Assembly: GCF_016756775.1 (NCBI RefSeq)
Contig: NZ_JAERMU010000007.1
Span: forward strand, 62,001-126,000
DNA length: 64,000 nucleotides
Origin: Dryocola clanedunensis subsp. sulfonylureivorans
Lineage (GTDB): Bacteria > Pseudomonadota > Gammaproteobacteria > Enterobacterales > Enterobacteriaceae
Direction: 5' to 3'
Made by a program: the position numbers and the translations under genes. Below are positions 45,752 through 57,024 of this stretch, piece after piece; the stretch's first letter is position 1; every line of letters begins with the position of its first letter. The notes under the pieces are model-generated. The model was not told where the DNA came from. It worked only from the letters and a program-made list of their open reading frames with translations, and ran no database searches.

Positions 45752-46302
45752 AGCAAAAGGGATTCACGCTGCTTGAAACGTTGATTGCTCTGGCGTTAAG
45801 CAGCGCCGTATTGCTTGGCGCGGGAAAATTGTTTCCTGCATTACAGCGTGGTGTTCTGATGCAGTATCAAAAGGAAATGTTGCAGGAGTCACTCTGGCAG
45901 CTCGCTTTCAGCCTCGGGAAGAATCTGCGCCGCGCGGGATACTGTAATGGCCAGTGCGCAGGGAACGGATTAACGCTTGGCAACGAGGGGAAGTGCGTCA
46001 TCATTCGTTGGGATTTCAACAGCAATGGCGTTTGGGAGCCCGCGGGACACGCAGAGGCAGAAATGACAGGGTTCAGGCTCAGGGAAGGTAGCCTTGAGAC
46101 ATTAAAAGGGGCTGTTCATTGTGACGGTGGTAACTGGCAGCGGATCTCCGATCCGAACTCTATGGCGATAAAGTACTTTGTGGTTCGCCGTTTAGCACGC
46201 CAGGGTCTGCCGCCATTGCTGGAAATTGAAATCAGCGCACTGCCGAAAAGAGGTAGCCAAATGATCACCCTCAGGCACAGCGTGGTGGGGTATAACCTGT
46301 GA
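45742..46302 (+). CDS. ppdB: Prepilin peptidase-dependent protein PpdB
   Basis: Minor pseudopilin of the PilW type, 186 residues (187 in E. coli). Leader MSLKQKG|FTLLET with Glu5, hydrophobic stalk to about 30, and a large globular domain with a cysteine pair (GYCNGQCAGNG). It overlaps ppdA upstream and its stop overlaps the ygdB GTG. Likely part of the initiation complex of a type IV pilus in a strain whose main pilin genes lie elsewhere. Confidence 0.9.
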   Translation: MSLKQKGFTLLETLIALALSSAVLLGAGKLFPALQRGVLMQYQKEMLQESLWQLAFSLGKNLRRAGYCNGQCAGNGLTLGNEGKCVIIRWDFNSNGVWEPAGHAEAEMTGFRLREGSLETLKGAVHCDGGNWQRISDPNSMAIKYFVVRRLARQGLPPLLEIEISALPKRGSQMITLRHSVVGYNL

Positions 46303-46730
46303 AAATGCAGAGGGAGCAGGGCAGCAGTTCGCTGGCATTTGTGCTGCTGATTTTTTCATTGGGCATGCTGATGCTCAGTGGGCTGCAACAGCAACTGGAT
46401 CGACAGCGATTTGCTGTGGCGAGGGAAATCGGTTTTCTCAAAGAGTATGCCGCCGCCGTGTCAGCGCTTGCCTGGGGCAGCAAACAACACTGGCAGAAAG
46501 CAAATCAGTGGCAGTGTAAAAGGGAGGCTGCACAGTGGCGTGCCTGTGTGCTGATGACGACAAAGGACAAGGTGGTTATGGCTGCACAAGGCGTTTCACA
46601 GCAAAAGTCAGCTCCGGTTACGCTATGGCGTTGGGGAAAGGTAGCCAATACCCAATGGATATCATCCTCTCATGGATGGGCAGATTTTTGTCCCCTGACG
46701 GAGGCCAGCCAATGTCAGCTACCCGAGTAA
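46299..46730 (+). CDS. ygdB: DUF2509 protein YgdB
   Basis: PilX-type minor pseudopilin-like protein, 143 residues from GTG overlapping the ppdB stop (141 from the ATG two codons later). The GTG has better ribosome-site spacing (GGGG at 8 nt). It has the N-terminal hydrophobic stalk (SLAFVLLIFSLGMLMLSGLQ) but lacks the usual Glu5 after a pilin-type cleavage glycine (QGSSSLAF). The C-terminal WADFCPLTEASQCQLP matches E. coli YgdB. Its 3' end overlaps ppdC by 19 nt. Confidence 0.88.
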   Translation: MKMQREQGSSSLAFVLLIFSLGMLMLSGLQQQLDRQRFAVAREIGFLKEYAAAVSALAWGSKQHWQKANQWQCKREAAQWRACVLMTTKDKVVMAAQGVSQQKSAPVTLWRWGKVANTQWISSSHGWADFCPLTEASQCQLPE

Positions 46731-47032
46731 GGCGCTATGAAAATGGGTTCAGCCTGCCGGAAGTACTCTGCGCACTGGCTCTTTTTGCGGTGATAATGAC
46801 CGTCTTGCTGAGCTATAACCGAGTGCTGTTGCAGGGTTTTCAGTCTCAATGGCAAATGCATCAGCTTTGGCGGCTGGCCGTGGAGCTTAGTGAGCCTGGT
46901 GCTCCTGAGCCGCCAGCAGAGTGGAAAGTTATCCGACAGCAGACAACGGCAGCGGGATGTGTCAGCATCGCTGTTAACATCACCAGCCCGTCGGGCCGTA
47001 GCGGGCAGCTGTCCCAGCTACATTGCCCCTAG
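46712..47032 (+). CDS. ppdC: Prepilin peptidase-dependent protein PpdC
   Basis: Minor pseudopilin of 106 residues. Class III leader MSATRVRRYENG|FSLPEV with Glu5 and a hydrophobic stalk to about 36. GGAGG lies 7 nt before the chosen ATG, inside ygdB. The C-terminal GCVSIAVNITSPSGR and LHCP resemble E. coli PpdC. recC follows after 24 nt, the conserved linkage of this operon to RecBCD genes. Confidence 0.88.
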   Translation: MSATRVRRYENGFSLPEVLCALALFAVIMTVLLSYNRVLLQGFQSQWQMHQLWRLAVELSEPGAPEPPAEWKVIRQQTTAAGCVSIAVNITSPSGRSGQLSQLHCP

Positions 47033-47056
47033 TAAAAAGCCAGGAGTAGCGATTTT

Positions 47057-50000
47057 ATGTTGCGTGTTTACCATTCCAACCGCCTTGATGTGCTGGAAAC
47101 GCTTATGGAATACATCGTGGAGGGGCAACCCTTACCCGATCCGTTTCAGCCTGAAGTGGTTCTGGTACAAAGCACTGGCATGGCGCAATGGCTACAAATG
47201 ACGCTGGCGCAAAAGTTTGGTATTGCCGCCAACATAGCGTTTCCCCTGCCGGCGAGCTTCATCTGGGACATGTTTGTGCGCGTGCTGCCCGCTATTCCTG
47301 AAGAAAGCGCGTTCAACAAACAGAGTATGAGCTGGAAGCTGATGAAGCTCATACCCGACATGCTTGGCCGACCAGAATTTGCCCTGCTACAGCACTACCT
47401 GGACGAAGACGAGAACGGAAGGAAGCTATTTCAGCTGGCATCGCGCATTGCCGATCTCTACGACCAGTATCTGGTTTATCGCCCGGGCTGGCTTAGCAAA
47501 TGGGAGCGGGGTGAGCTGGTAGATAACGCCGGAGAAGCTCAACTGTGGCAGGCACCGCTGTGGGCGGCGTTAGTCGCGCATACCCGTGAACTGGAGCAGC
47601 CAGAGTGGCACCGTGCGAATCTCTACCAACGGTTTATCAGTCAGCTTGAAAGCAGTGATGAATGTCCGCCAGGTTTGCCGCCACGCGTCTTTATCTGCGG
47701 CATTTCAGCGTTGCCTCCTATCTATCTTCAGGCGCTCCAGGCTTTAGGTAAGCACATTGAGGTTCATCTCCTGTTTACCAATCCCTGCCGCTACTATTGG
47801 GGCGATATTAAAGATCCGTCGTATCTTGCACGGTTGATCGGTCGCCGTCGCCGTAGCCACTATCAGGCTGGTGATTCTCTCCCCTTGTTCAAAGATAACC
47901 AGTCTGCTTCCTCGCTCTTCAATGACGAGGGGGAACAGGATGTTGGAAACCCAATGCTGGCCTCCTGGGGCAAGCTGGGACGGGATTACACCTTCCTGCT
48001 GGCAGAGCTGGAACAGTTTGAAGAGATCGACGTTTTCGTCGATATCGAACCGGATAATCTGCTGCACAGCCTGCAATACGATCTTCTGGAGCTGCAAAAC
48101 AACGCCGTAACGGGACTGACAGAAGAGGACTACCTGCAAAGTCACAGCAAGCGAACGTTGGATCCCGACGATCGTTCTATGACCTTCCACGAGTGCCACA
48201 GTCCACAGCGTGAGGTTGAGGTGTTGCACGATCGGCTGCTGGCGATGCTGGATGCCGATCCTGACCTGACGCCTCGCGATATCATCGTGATGGTAGCGGA
48301 CATCGACAGCTACAGCCCGTTTATTCAGGCCGTTTTCGGTAACGCAGCCCTGGACCGCTGGTTGCCTTTTGCGATTTCTGACCGGCGTGCAAGTCAGGCC
48401 CATCCGGCACTACAGGCCTTTGTTGACCTGCTTTCTTTGCCCGACAGTCGCTTTACGGCTGAGGACGTTCTGGCTTTGCTTGAAGTGCCCGCTCTGGCTG
48501 CGCGCTTTGCTATTAACGAAGAAGGGCTTCGCTATCTGCGGCAGTGGGTGAATGAATCCGGCGTGCGCTGGGGCATTGATGATGACAATGTTCGTGAATT
48601 TGATCTTCCTGCCACCGGGCAGCATACCTGGCGCTTTGGTTTAACCAGAATGCTGCTGGGCTACGCCATGGACAGCAAGGCGGGGGAGTGGCAGTCGGTT
48701 CTTCCTTACGACGAATCCAGCGGCCTGATAGCCGAGCTTGTTGGGCAGCTGGCTGAATTGTTGATGCAGCTGAATCGCTGGCGTCAGGCTCTTTCATCCC
48801 CAAGAACGCTGGGGGAGTGGGTTCCCGTCTGTCGTGAAATGCTCGACTGCTTCTTCCTGCCGGATAGGGACACCGAAGCGGCGCTGGCGCTGATTGAAAA
48901 GCAGTGGCAGGAAATTATCAAACATGGCCTCGATGCCCATTACCAGCAGGCAGTACCGCTGACGCTATTACACAATGAGCTGGCCCAGCGGCTTGACCAG
49001 GAACGTATCAGCCAGCGCTTCCTTGCAGGGCCGGTTAACTTTTGTACCCTGATGCCAATGCGCTCAATTCCTTTTAAAGTGGTCTGTCTGCTGGGCATGA
49101 ACGACGGGGTTTACCCCAGAACGCTCGCTCCGCTCGGCTTTGATCTCGTGAGCCAGAAGCCGCAGCGTGGTGACCGCAGCCGCCGTGACGATGACCGTTA
49201 TCTGTTCCTGGAGGCGTTGAACTCGGCTCAGCAGTGCCTGTATATCAGCTACATCGGACGCTCTATCCAGGACAACAGCCGACGATATCCGTCCGTGCTG
49301 GTCGAAGAGCTTCTTGACTACGTAGCCCAAAGCCACTGCCTCCCGGACGATCGCGAACGTACCTGCGATGAAAGCGGGGATGCGGTGAAAGCCCATCTGA
49401 TTTATCAACACAGCCGTACGCCTTTTGACGCTAACAATTTTCTGCCGACGAGCCTTGAGCAAAGCTATGCCAGCGAATGGTTGCCAGCCGCGGGAGAGCT
49501 GGGCGAAGCCCATGCGCCTTTTATCCAGGCCCTGCCGAAAAAAGCGGAGGAAGAGATAACGCTGGAACAGCTTCAGCGCTTCTGGCGCCATCCGGCCAGA
49601 GCCTTCTTTCAGATGCGTCTGGGGATTAATTTCTGGCTTGAAGAGAGCGAACTGCCGGATGCCGAACCTTTCACGCTCGACAGTCTTGAACGTTTCCAGA
49701 TGAATCAACAGCTGCTCAATACCTTAGTTGAGAAGCAGGATCCGCAGCTCCTTTTCCGTCGCTATCGTGCCGCAGGCGCGCTTCCCTATGGCGCATTTGG
49801 TGAAATTGTCTGGGAGACTCAGTTAACGGAAATGGAGGAGTTGGCCCTAAAAGTGAGCGCTGAGCGACAAAATAGTTCAAGTATTGAGGTTGATTTACCG
49901 CTTGCGGGAACAAGACTGGTAGGGTGGTTGTCGGATGTACAGTCCGATGGGCTGTTGCGTTGGCGTCCTTCTGTGCTGAATGTGGCGCATGGTATGCAGC

Positions 50001-50431
50001 TCTGGGTGGAACACGTCGTCTGGTCCGCTATGGGTGGGCAGGGAAGCAGCAGGCTTTATGGCCGGAAATCGTCGGAGTGGGTTTTCCCGGCGCTGGAGCA
50101 AGAGCAGGCCCGGGGCTATTTACTGCAACTTATTGAAGGTTATCTGGAAGGTTTAAGCCAACCGCTTCTGTTACTCCCAAATAGTGGGGGGGCATGGATA
50201 AAAGCCTGTTATGACCCGTCAAATGATGCCATTTTATGGGATGAGCAAACGCAGCAGAAAGCCAGAACTAAGCTGCTGGTGGCCTGGGAAGGCAACCAGA
50301 TGGTTGAAGGTGAAGGTGCCGATGTCTGGCTTCAGCGTTTGTACCGCACGCTGGATAACGACTACTACGATGCGATTATTCGCGAAGCTGAACGTTATCT
50401 TCTGCCGCTGTTCCGCTTTAATAAGCCATAA
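47057..50431 (+). CDS. recC: Exodeoxyribonuclease V gamma subunit RecC
   Basis: Chi-recognising subunit of RecBCD, 1124 residues (1122 in E. coli). It holds an inactive helicase-like fold and an inactive nuclease-like domain; Walker motifs are correspondingly absent. The N terminus MLRVYHSNRLDVLETLMEYI and block PLPDPFQPEVVLVQSTGMAQ are family hallmarks, as is FCTLMPMRSIPFKVVCLLGM. Stop is followed by a 153-bp gap before ptrA. Confidence 0.96.
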   Translation: MLRVYHSNRLDVLETLMEYIVEGQPLPDPFQPEVVLVQSTGMAQWLQMTLAQKFGIAANIAFPLPASFIWDMFVRVLPAIPEESAFNKQSMSWKLMKLIPDMLGRPEFALLQHYLDEDENGRKLFQLASRIADLYDQYLVYRPGWLSKWERGELVDNAGEAQLWQAPLWAALVAHTRELEQPEWHRANLYQRFISQLESSDECPPGLPPRVFICGISALPPIYLQALQALGKHIEVHLLFTNPCRYYWGDIKDPSYLARLIGRRRRSHYQAGDSLPLFKDNQSASSLFNDEGEQDVGNPMLASWGKLGRDYTFLLAELEQFEEIDVFVDIEPDNLLHSLQYDLLELQNNAVTGLTEEDYLQSHSKRTLDPDDRSMTFHECHSPQREVEVLHDRLLAMLDADPDLTPRDIIVMVADIDSYSPFIQAVFGNAALDRWLPFAISDRRASQAHPALQAFVDLLSLPDSRFTAEDVLALLEVPALAARFAINEEGLRYLRQWVNESGVRWGIDDDNVREFDLPATGQHTWRFGLTRMLLGYAMDSKAGEWQSVLPYDESSGLIAELVGQLAELLMQLNRWRQALSSPRTLGEWVPVCREMLDCFFLPDRDTEAALALIEKQWQEIIKHGLDAHYQQAVPLTLLHNELAQRLDQERISQRFLAGPVNFCTLMPMRSIPFKVVCLLGMNDGVYPRTLAPLGFDLVSQKPQRGDRSRRDDDRYLFLEALNSAQQCLYISYIGRSIQDNSRRYPSVLVEELLDYVAQSHCLPDDRERTCDESGDAVKAHLIYQHSRTPFDANNFLPTSLEQSYASEWLPAAGELGEAHAPFIQALPKKAEEEITLEQLQRFWRHPARAFFQMRLGINFWLEESELPDAEPFTLDSLERFQMNQQLLNTLVEKQDPQLLFRRYRAAGALPYGAFGEIVWETQLTEMEELALKVSAERQNSSSIEVDLPLAGTRLVGWLSDVQSDGLLRWRPSVLNVAHGMQLWVEHVVWSAMGGQGSSRLYGRKSSEWVFPALEQEQARGYLLQLIEGYLEGLSQPLLLLPNSGGAWIKACYDPSNDAILWDEQTQQKARTKLLVAWEGNQMVEGEGADVWLQRLYRTLDNDYYDAIIREAERYLLPLFRFNKP

Positions 50432-50584
50432 ATAATTGTATAAAAATTGCACAGCCCAGCAAGTTCATCTATGATGCGCAGCTTGCTCAGGATTGGCGAA
50501 ATAAGCAACAACTATGATAGCGACGTACTTAAAAGTTGTTAATGATGAGTGAGTTAGGAAGTTTCGTGATTAAGAGGTTCGTGA

Positions 50585-53470
50585 ATGCCTAAATGCAGCA
50601 CCTGGTTTACACCGCTTTTCTTGTTCGTTGCTCTTTGGGCACCATTAAGTCAGGCAGACACGGGGTGGCACCCTATTCAGGAAACCATTCGCAAAAGCGA
50701 TAAAGATAATCGCCAGTATCAGGCTATCCGTCTTGATAACGATATGACCGTTCTGCTGGTCTCAGACCCGCAGGCGGTGAAGTCCTTGTCTGCGCTGGTC
50801 GTCCCGGTCGGATCGCTCGAAGATCCCGATGCCCATCTTGGGCTGGCTCACTATCTCGAGCACATGTCGCTGATGGGGTCTAAGAAATACCCGCAACCTG
50901 ACAGCCTGTCTGAATTCCTTAAAAAGCACGGTGGCAGCCATAACGCCAGCACCGCGACTTACCGCACCGCCTATTATATGGAAGTCGAAAACGATGCTCT
51001 TATGGGCGCCGTTGATCGGCTTGCCGATGCTATCGCCGAACCTAATCTTGCCCCGGAATATGCGGACCGCGAACGAAAGGCGGTCAACGCAGAGCTGACG
51101 CTGGCGCGCTCCCGCGACGGTATGCGCATGGCCCAGGTCAGTGCAGAAACGTTGAATCCGGCGCACCCGGGTTCTCGTTTTTCCGGTGGGAACCTGGAAA
51201 CGCTGCGCGATAAACCAGGCAGCAAGCTGCTGGACTCGCTGATCGCCTTCCGTGACAGGTACTATTCGGCCAACCTGATGAAAGCCGTTATCTATAGCAA
51301 CAAGCCAATACCTGAGCTTGCGAAGATTGCTGTGGAGACATACGGACGCGTGCCGAACAAAAATATTGAAAAGCCGGTGATTACTACGCCTGTCGTGACT
51401 GATGCGCAAAAGGGCATCATCATTCATTACGTTCCGGCGCTGCCTCGTAAAGTCCTGCGCGTTGAATTCCGTATCGATAACAACAGCGATAAATTCCGCA
51501 GTAAAACCGATGAGTTGATTGGTTACCTGATTGGCAATCGTAGCGACAACACGTTATCCGACTGGCTTCAGAAACAGGGGCTGGCAGACAGCATTCGTGC
51601 CGATTCCGATCCGCTGGTTAACGGTAACAGCGGTGTTTTCGCCATATCCGTTTCCCTGACCGATAAAGGCCTCGCCCATCGCGATGAAGTGGTTGCTGCC
51701 GTCTTTAGCTATCTGAACACCCTGCGTCAAAATGGCGTTAATAAGCGTTACTTTGATGAGCTTGCCCACGTGCTGGATCTGGACTTCCGCTACCCGTCCA
51801 TCACCCGTGATATGGACTACGTAGAGTGGCTGGCTGATACCATGCTGCGCGTGCCTGTCGAGCACACCCTGGATGCGGTCAACATTGCCGATCGGTACGA
51901 TCCGGCGGCCATTAAAGCCCGCCTGGATATGATGACGCCGCAAAATGCCCGGGTCTGGTATATCAGCCCGAAAGAGCCGCATAACAAGACGGCCTATTTT
52001 GTTGAAGCCCCTTATCAGGTCGACAAAATCAGCAAGCAGACCTTCGCTGGCTGGCAGCAGAAAGCGGACGCCATTCATTTGACGCTGCCGGAACTGAATC
52101 CGTACATTCCTGATGACTTTACGTTGATCAAACAGGATAAAAGCTACGCGCATCCTGAACTGTTGGTCAAAGAGGCCGGTCTGCGCGTACTCTACATGCC
52201 AAGCAAGTACTTCGCTAACGAACCTAAAGCAGACGTGACTATGGTGCTGCGCAACCCGCAGGCGATGGACAGCGCGAAGAACCAGGTGCTCTTTGCCATT
52301 AACGACTATCTGGCTGGTATTGCTCTGGATGAGCTAAGCAACCAGGCGGCGATAGGCGGTATCAGTTTCTCAACTAACGCTAACAATGGCTTGATGGTGA
52401 ACGCTAACGGCTATACCCAGCGTCTGCCGCAGCTGTTCGAAGCGCTGCTTAAAGGCTATTTCTCCTATACGCCTACTCAGGAGCAGCTCGATCAGGCGAA
52501 ATCCTGGTACGCGCAGATGATGGATTCGGCGGAGAAAGGCAAAGCATATGACCAGGCTATCATGCCGATTCAGATGGTCTCTCAGGTACCTTATTTCCAG
52601 CGAGACGAGCGCCGGGCCCTGCTGCCTTCGCTGACGCTGCAGGATGTGATCAATTACCGTGACACATTGAAAACCAATGCCAAACCTGAGTTTATGGTGC
52701 TGGGCAATATGGCCCCGCAGCAGGCGAAAGATTTGGCACATCAGGTGCAGAGCCAGCTCGGCACCAAAGGCAATGAATGGTGCCGCAATAAAGACGTGCT
52801 GGTGGACAAACAGACGCTGGCGATGTTCGAAAAAGCAGGCAGCAGCACCGATTCTGCTCTGGCTGCGGTCTATGTGCCGAAAGGCTATGACGAATTAGTC
52901 AGCACAGCGTACAGCACCATGCTTGGGCAAATCGTGCAGCCATGGTTCTATAACCAGCTGCGCACGCAAGAACAGCTTGGCTATGCCGTCTTTGCCTTCC
53001 CGATGTCCGTTGGCCGCCAGTGGGGTATCGGCTTCCTGCTGCAAAGCAGCGATAAACAACCGGCCCAACTTTACGATCGGTTCAAAGCATTTTACCCAAC
53101 CGCGGAACAAAAGCTGCGCACGATGAGTGCGGAAGACTTCGCCCAGATCCAGCAGGGTGTGATTGGCGAAATCATGCAGGCGCCACAAACGCTGTCGCAG
53201 GAAGCCTCGCAGCTGAGCAAAGATTTCGACAGAGGAAACCTGGCGTTTGATTCGCGTGCTAAAGTAGTCGCCGAAATCAAGAAGTTGACGCCTCAGAAGC
53301 TGGCCGATTTCTTCCATCAGGCAGTCATCGATCCTCAGGGTGCAGCGCTGCTTTCGCAGGTTTCTGGTAGCCAGAGTGGTAAGGCTGGCTATGCGGCACC
53401 AAAAGGATGGAAGACCTGGGAGGGCGTCAGCAATCTTCAGCAAACTCTGCCGCTAGTTGACGATAAATAA
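50585..53470 (+). CDS. ptrA: Protease III (pitrilysin)
   Basis: Periplasmic M16 zinc metalloprotease that degrades small peptides such as insulin B chain; 961 residues (962 in E. coli). Signal peptide ends SQA|DTGW after residue 24. The inverted zinc motif HYLEH gives His89, Glu92 and His93, with the distal Glu in AVNAELTLARS. Its place between recC and recB is conserved in enterobacteria, with no known functional link. recB begins 11 nt after its stop. Confidence 0.96.
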   Translation: MPKCSTWFTPLFLFVALWAPLSQADTGWHPIQETIRKSDKDNRQYQAIRLDNDMTVLLVSDPQAVKSLSALVVPVGSLEDPDAHLGLAHYLEHMSLMGSKKYPQPDSLSEFLKKHGGSHNASTATYRTAYYMEVENDALMGAVDRLADAIAEPNLAPEYADRERKAVNAELTLARSRDGMRMAQVSAETLNPAHPGSRFSGGNLETLRDKPGSKLLDSLIAFRDRYYSANLMKAVIYSNKPIPELAKIAVETYGRVPNKNIEKPVITTPVVTDAQKGIIIHYVPALPRKVLRVEFRIDNNSDKFRSKTDELIGYLIGNRSDNTLSDWLQKQGLADSIRADSDPLVNGNSGVFAISVSLTDKGLAHRDEVVAAVFSYLNTLRQNGVNKRYFDELAHVLDLDFRYPSITRDMDYVEWLADTMLRVPVEHTLDAVNIADRYDPAAIKARLDMMTPQNARVWYISPKEPHNKTAYFVEAPYQVDKISKQTFAGWQQKADAIHLTLPELNPYIPDDFTLIKQDKSYAHPELLVKEAGLRVLYMPSKYFANEPKADVTMVLRNPQAMDSAKNQVLFAINDYLAGIALDELSNQAAIGGISFSTNANNGLMVNANGYTQRLPQLFEALLKGYFSYTPTQEQLDQAKSWYAQMMDSAEKGKAYDQAIMPIQMVSQVPYFQRDERRALLPSLTLQDVINYRDTLKTNAKPEFMVLGNMAPQQAKDLAHQVQSQLGTKGNEWCRNKDVLVDKQTLAMFEKAGSSTDSALAAVYVPKGYDELVSTAYSTMLGQIVQPWFYNQLRTQEQLGYAVFAFPMSVGRQWGIGFLLQSSDKQPAQLYDRFKAFYPTAEQKLRTMSAEDFAQIQQGVIGEIMQAPQTLSQEASQLSKDFDRGNLAFDSRAKVVAEIKKLTPQKLADFFHQAVIDPQGAALLSQVSGSQSGKAGYAAPKGWKTWEGVSNLQQTLPLVDDK

Positions 53471-53481
53471 AGTGAGAAATA

Positions 53482-56400
53482 ATGACCGGAACCGCACAGT
53501 CCCTTGATCCTCTTAGCTTGCCTCTGACGGGCGAGCGACTGATTGAAGCTTCTGCCGGAACCGGAAAAACATTCACCATTGCCGCACTCTATCTGCGGCT
53601 GCTGCTCGGACTCGGAGGGGAGGCTGCTTTCCCCCGCCCACTCGGGGTTGAAGAGCTGCTGGTGGTGACCTTTACCGAAGCGGCCACGGAAGAGTTACGT
53701 GGCCGTATTCGCGCCAATATTCATGAGCTGTGTATCGCCTGCGTACGCAACCGAACCGATAATCCCCTGTTCAAACGTCTGTTAGAACAAATTCCTGACC
53801 TTCAGCAAGCCGCGCAGCTCCTGCGTCTTGCTGAACAGCAGATGGACGAAGCCGCTATCTTTACCATCCACGGCTTCTGCCAGCGGATGCTTAGCCTGAA
53901 CGCTTTTGAATCCGGCATGCTGTTTGAACAGCGGCTCATCGAAGATGAATCCTTGCTTCGCCGCCATGCCTGTGCGGATTTCTGGCGTCGCCATTGCTAT
54001 CCGCTCCCGAAGCCAGTAGCACAGGCGATGAGCGAGCAATGGGCTGGGCCGGAAGAGCTGCTGCGGGACATCAACAGCTGGTTGCAGGGCGAGCAGCCCT
54101 CCTTGAAGCAGGCACCGCCAGCGGATGAAACGCTGATTGCCCGCCACGAGAAGATCGTGGCCGCGATTGATAGTGTGAAAACGAACTGGCAGGCGGCGGC
54201 AGAAGACATCGCGGCAGTCATTGAGCAATCGGGAGTAGACCGCCGCAGCTACAGCAGTAAAAACCTGCCCAACTGGCTAAATCTTGTTGCCGCGTGGGCG
54301 CAAACGCCCACGACCGGATACCAGCTGCCGGATGCGCTAGGGCGCTTTTCACAGGGTGTTCTGGAAGAGAAAACCAAAAAAGGTGAAGTGCCGCGCCATC
54401 CTGTATTCAGCGAAATCGCCGCTCTGCTGGCAGAACCTTTGACGCTGCGCGACCTGGTTATAGCCCGTGCGATGGCTGAAATCCGCTTCATTGTGCAGCA
54501 GGAAAAGCGCCGACGTGGTGAATTAGGCTTTGACGATATGCTCAGCCGTCTCGATGAGGCGTTGCACCAGCCCGGCGGCGATGCCCTTGCTGAGGCTATT
54601 CGCACGCGCTTCCCGGCGGCGATGATCGATGAATTTCAGGATACCGACCCGCAGCAGTACCGGATCTTCCGCCGCCTGTACATCAACCAGCCCGGGACCG
54701 CGCTGTTATTGATCGGCGACCCCAAGCAGGCTATCTATGCCTTTCGCGGGGCGGACATCTTTACCTATATGAAAGCGCGGCATGAAGTGAGCGACCACTA
54801 TACGCTGGATACCAACTGGCGCTCGTCTCCGGCAATGATTACCGCCGTTAACAGGCTGTTTGAACAGCTTGATAATCCCTTCCTGTTTCGTCAGATACCT
54901 TTCCTGTCGGTGAAATCAGCCCCTAAAAATAACGGCCTGCGTTTTACGGTTAAAGGGCAGACCCAGGCGGCAATGTCGCTCTGGCTCCAGGCGGGTGAAG
55001 GTTGTGGGGTAAGTGACCACCAACAAACCATGGCGATGCAGTGCGCTCAGCAAATTCGCGACTGGCTCGCCGCAGGACAGCGGGGCGATGCTTTGCTCTG
55101 GCAAGGGGAGGTATCCCGGCCGGTGCAGGCATCTGACATCACTATTCTGGTGCGTAGCCGCGGTGAAGCTTCGGTAGTGCGTGACGCTTTGGGTGGTCTG
55201 AATATTCCTTCCGTTTATCTCTCCAATCGTGATTCTGTTTTTGCCACGCCAGAGGCGCGCGAGCTGTTGTGGATACTACAGGCGGTGCTGGCTCCTGAAA
55301 TAGAGTCAGCTTTGCGCAGCGCGGTAGCGACAAGCGTGCTGGGGCTGGATGCAAGGCGTATTGAAGCGCTAAATGGCGACGAAGTAGCCTGGGACAGCCT
55401 GGTAGAGGAGTTTTCGGGGTATCGGCAAACCTGGCTGCGTCGGGGAGTGATGCCGATGCTGCGCGCTTTGATGTCGGCGCGACAAATAGCAGAGAACCTG
55501 CTGGCTACGCCGGGCGGCGAGAGACGATTGACCGATATCTTGCATATCAGTGAGCTGTTGCAGGAAGCGGCAGCCAAAACCGACAGCGAACATGCTTTAG
55601 TTCGCTGGCTTGCTCAGCAGGTTGCTGAACCGGACAACAATGCGGCGAGCCAACAGCTGCGGCTGGAAAGCGACAAGCACCTCGTGCAGGTTGTGACCAT
55701 TCACAAATCAAAAGGGCTGGAATACCCCCTGGTCTGGCTGCCGTTTATCGCCAACTTCCGCCCCCAGAGCAACGGCCTGTATCATGACCGCACGACCTTT
55801 ACCTCGCTGCTCGATTTAAGCAATGACGAAGAGAGCCTCAGCCTGGCCGAGGAAGAGCGCCTGGCCGAGGATTTGCGCCTGCTGTACGTGGCGCTGACGC
55901 GCTCCGTCTGGCACTGTAGCCTTGGCGTTGCGCCGCTGTTTCGGGGAACACGTGCGAAAAAAGGCGCGAGCGATCTGCACATGGGGGCGCTGGGCTACCT
56001 GCTGCAAAAAGGGGAAGCGCAGGATGCCGCGGGATTGCAGGCATCTCTGGAAAAGCTTGCCTGCGAGGCCATTAGTGTGAATTCGTTATTGCCGGTAGAT
56101 GCACAGCCCTGGCAGCCAGCGACGCCCGAACAACCAGAACTGAGCGCGCGCACCATGCACAGGCGAGTTTCTGATTCATGGCGGGTAACCAGCTATTCAG
56201 GATTGCAGCAGCACGGACAGAGCCAGGCGCTGGATCTCGTCCCCCGTCTTGATGTCGATGGTGCGGGTGTTGAACAAGAAGAAAGTGAGCCATCACTTAC
56301 CCCGCACGCATTCCCGCGGGGTGCGGCCCCCGGTACATTTCTGCACAGCCTGTTTGAGGGCATCGATTTTACCCAACCGCTGGATGATGAGTGGATAGCT

Positions 56401-57024
56401 CAGCAGCTAACGTTGCAGGGGTTCGGCGAGCAATGGCAGCCGGTTCTCAGTGAATGGTTAGCGCAGGTATTAGAAGCACCGCTTAATGATACCGGCGTGT
56501 CGCTTAATAAGCTTGCGGCCAATGAAAAGCAGGTTGAGCTTGAGTTTTATCTGCCCATTGAAACGGATCTCCAGGCGGAGCAGTTGGATAAACTGATTCG
56601 CCATTATGATCCTCTCTCGGCAGGCTGTCCTTCGCTCAATTTCCGTCAGGTTCGCGGCATGCTTAAAGGCTTTATCGATTTGGTGTTCCGCTGGCAGGGT
56701 CGCTATTACCTGCTGGATTACAAATCTAACTGGCTGGGGGAAGACAGCCGGGCCTACACGCAGGAGGCAATGGCCGGAGCGATGCAGTCCCATCGTTATG
56801 ACCTGCAATATCAACTTTATACGCTGGCGCTACACCGTTATCTGCGGCACCGCATTCGTGGCTATGACTATGAGCAGCATTTCGGCGGGGTGATTTATCT
56901 GTTCCTGCGTGGCGTAGAGGGCAACGGTTCCTCCCAGGGCATCTTCTCAACCCGCCCTGACGCGGAGCTAATGTCCAAAATGGATGCTTTGTTTGCTGGT
57001 AGCAAGGAAGAGGTAACACCATGA
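53482..57024 (+). CDS. recB: Exodeoxyribonuclease V beta subunit RecB
   Basis: 3'-to-5' SF1A helicase and sole nuclease of RecBCD, 1180 residues as in E. coli. Walker A ASAGTGKT puts Lys29 at the canonical place. Helicase motifs include [36 protein letters not shown] and LLYVALTR. The C-terminal RecB-type nuclease has the catalytic GFIDLVF Asp and LLDYKSNWL Asp-Lys. The stop overlaps the recD start. Confidence 0.97.
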   Translation: MTGTAQSLDPLSLPLTGERLIEASAGTGKTFTIAALYLRLLLGLGGEAAFPRPLGVEELLVVTFTEAATEELRGRIRANIHELCIACVRNRTDNPLFKRLLEQIPDLQQAAQLLRLAEQQMDEAAIFTIHGFCQRMLSLNAFESGMLFEQRLIEDESLLRRHACADFWRRHCYPLPKPVAQAMSEQWAGPEELLRDINSWLQGEQPSLKQAPPADETLIARHEKIVAAIDSVKTNWQAAAEDIAAVIEQSGVDRRSYSSKNLPNWLNLVAAWAQTPTTGYQLPDALGRFSQGVLEEKTKKGEVPRHPVFSEIAALLAEPLTLRDLVIARAMAEIRFIVQQEKRRRGELGFDDMLSRLDEALHQPGGDALAEAIRTRFPAAMIDEFQDTDPQQYRIFRRLYINQPGTALLLIGDPKQAIYAFRGADIFTYMKARHEVSDHYTLDTNWRSSPAMITAVNRLFEQLDNPFLFRQIPFLSVKSAPKNNGLRFTVKGQTQAAMSLWLQAGEGCGVSDHQQTMAMQCAQQIRDWLAAGQRGDALLWQGEVSRPVQASDITILVRSRGEASVVRDALGGLNIPSVYLSNRDSVFATPEARELLWILQAVLAPEIESALRSAVATSVLGLDARRIEALNGDEVAWDSLVEEFSGYRQTWLRRGVMPMLRALMSARQIAENLLATPGGERRLTDILHISELLQEAAAKTDSEHALVRWLAQQVAEPDNNAASQQLRLESDKHLVQVVTIHKSKGLEYPLVWLPFIANFRPQSNGLYHDRTTFTSLLDLSNDEESLSLAEEERLAEDLRLLYVALTRSVWHCSLGVAPLFRGTRAKKGASDLHMGALGYLLQKGEAQDAAGLQASLEKLACEAISVNSLLPVDAQPWQPATPEQPELSARTMHRRVSDSWRVTSYSGLQQHGQSQALDLVPRLDVDGAGVEQEESEPSLTPHAFPRGAAPGTFLHSLFEGIDFTQPLDDEWIAQQLTLQGFGEQWQPVLSEWLAQVLEAPLNDTGVSLNKLAANEKQVELEFYLPIETDLQAEQLDKLIRHYDPLSAGCPSLNFRQVRGMLKGFIDLVFRWQGRYYLLDYKSNWLGEDSRAYTQEAMAGAMQSHRYDLQYQLYTLALHRYLRHRIRGYDYEQHFGGVIYLFLRGVEGNGSSQGIFSTRPDAELMSKMDALFAGSKEEVTP

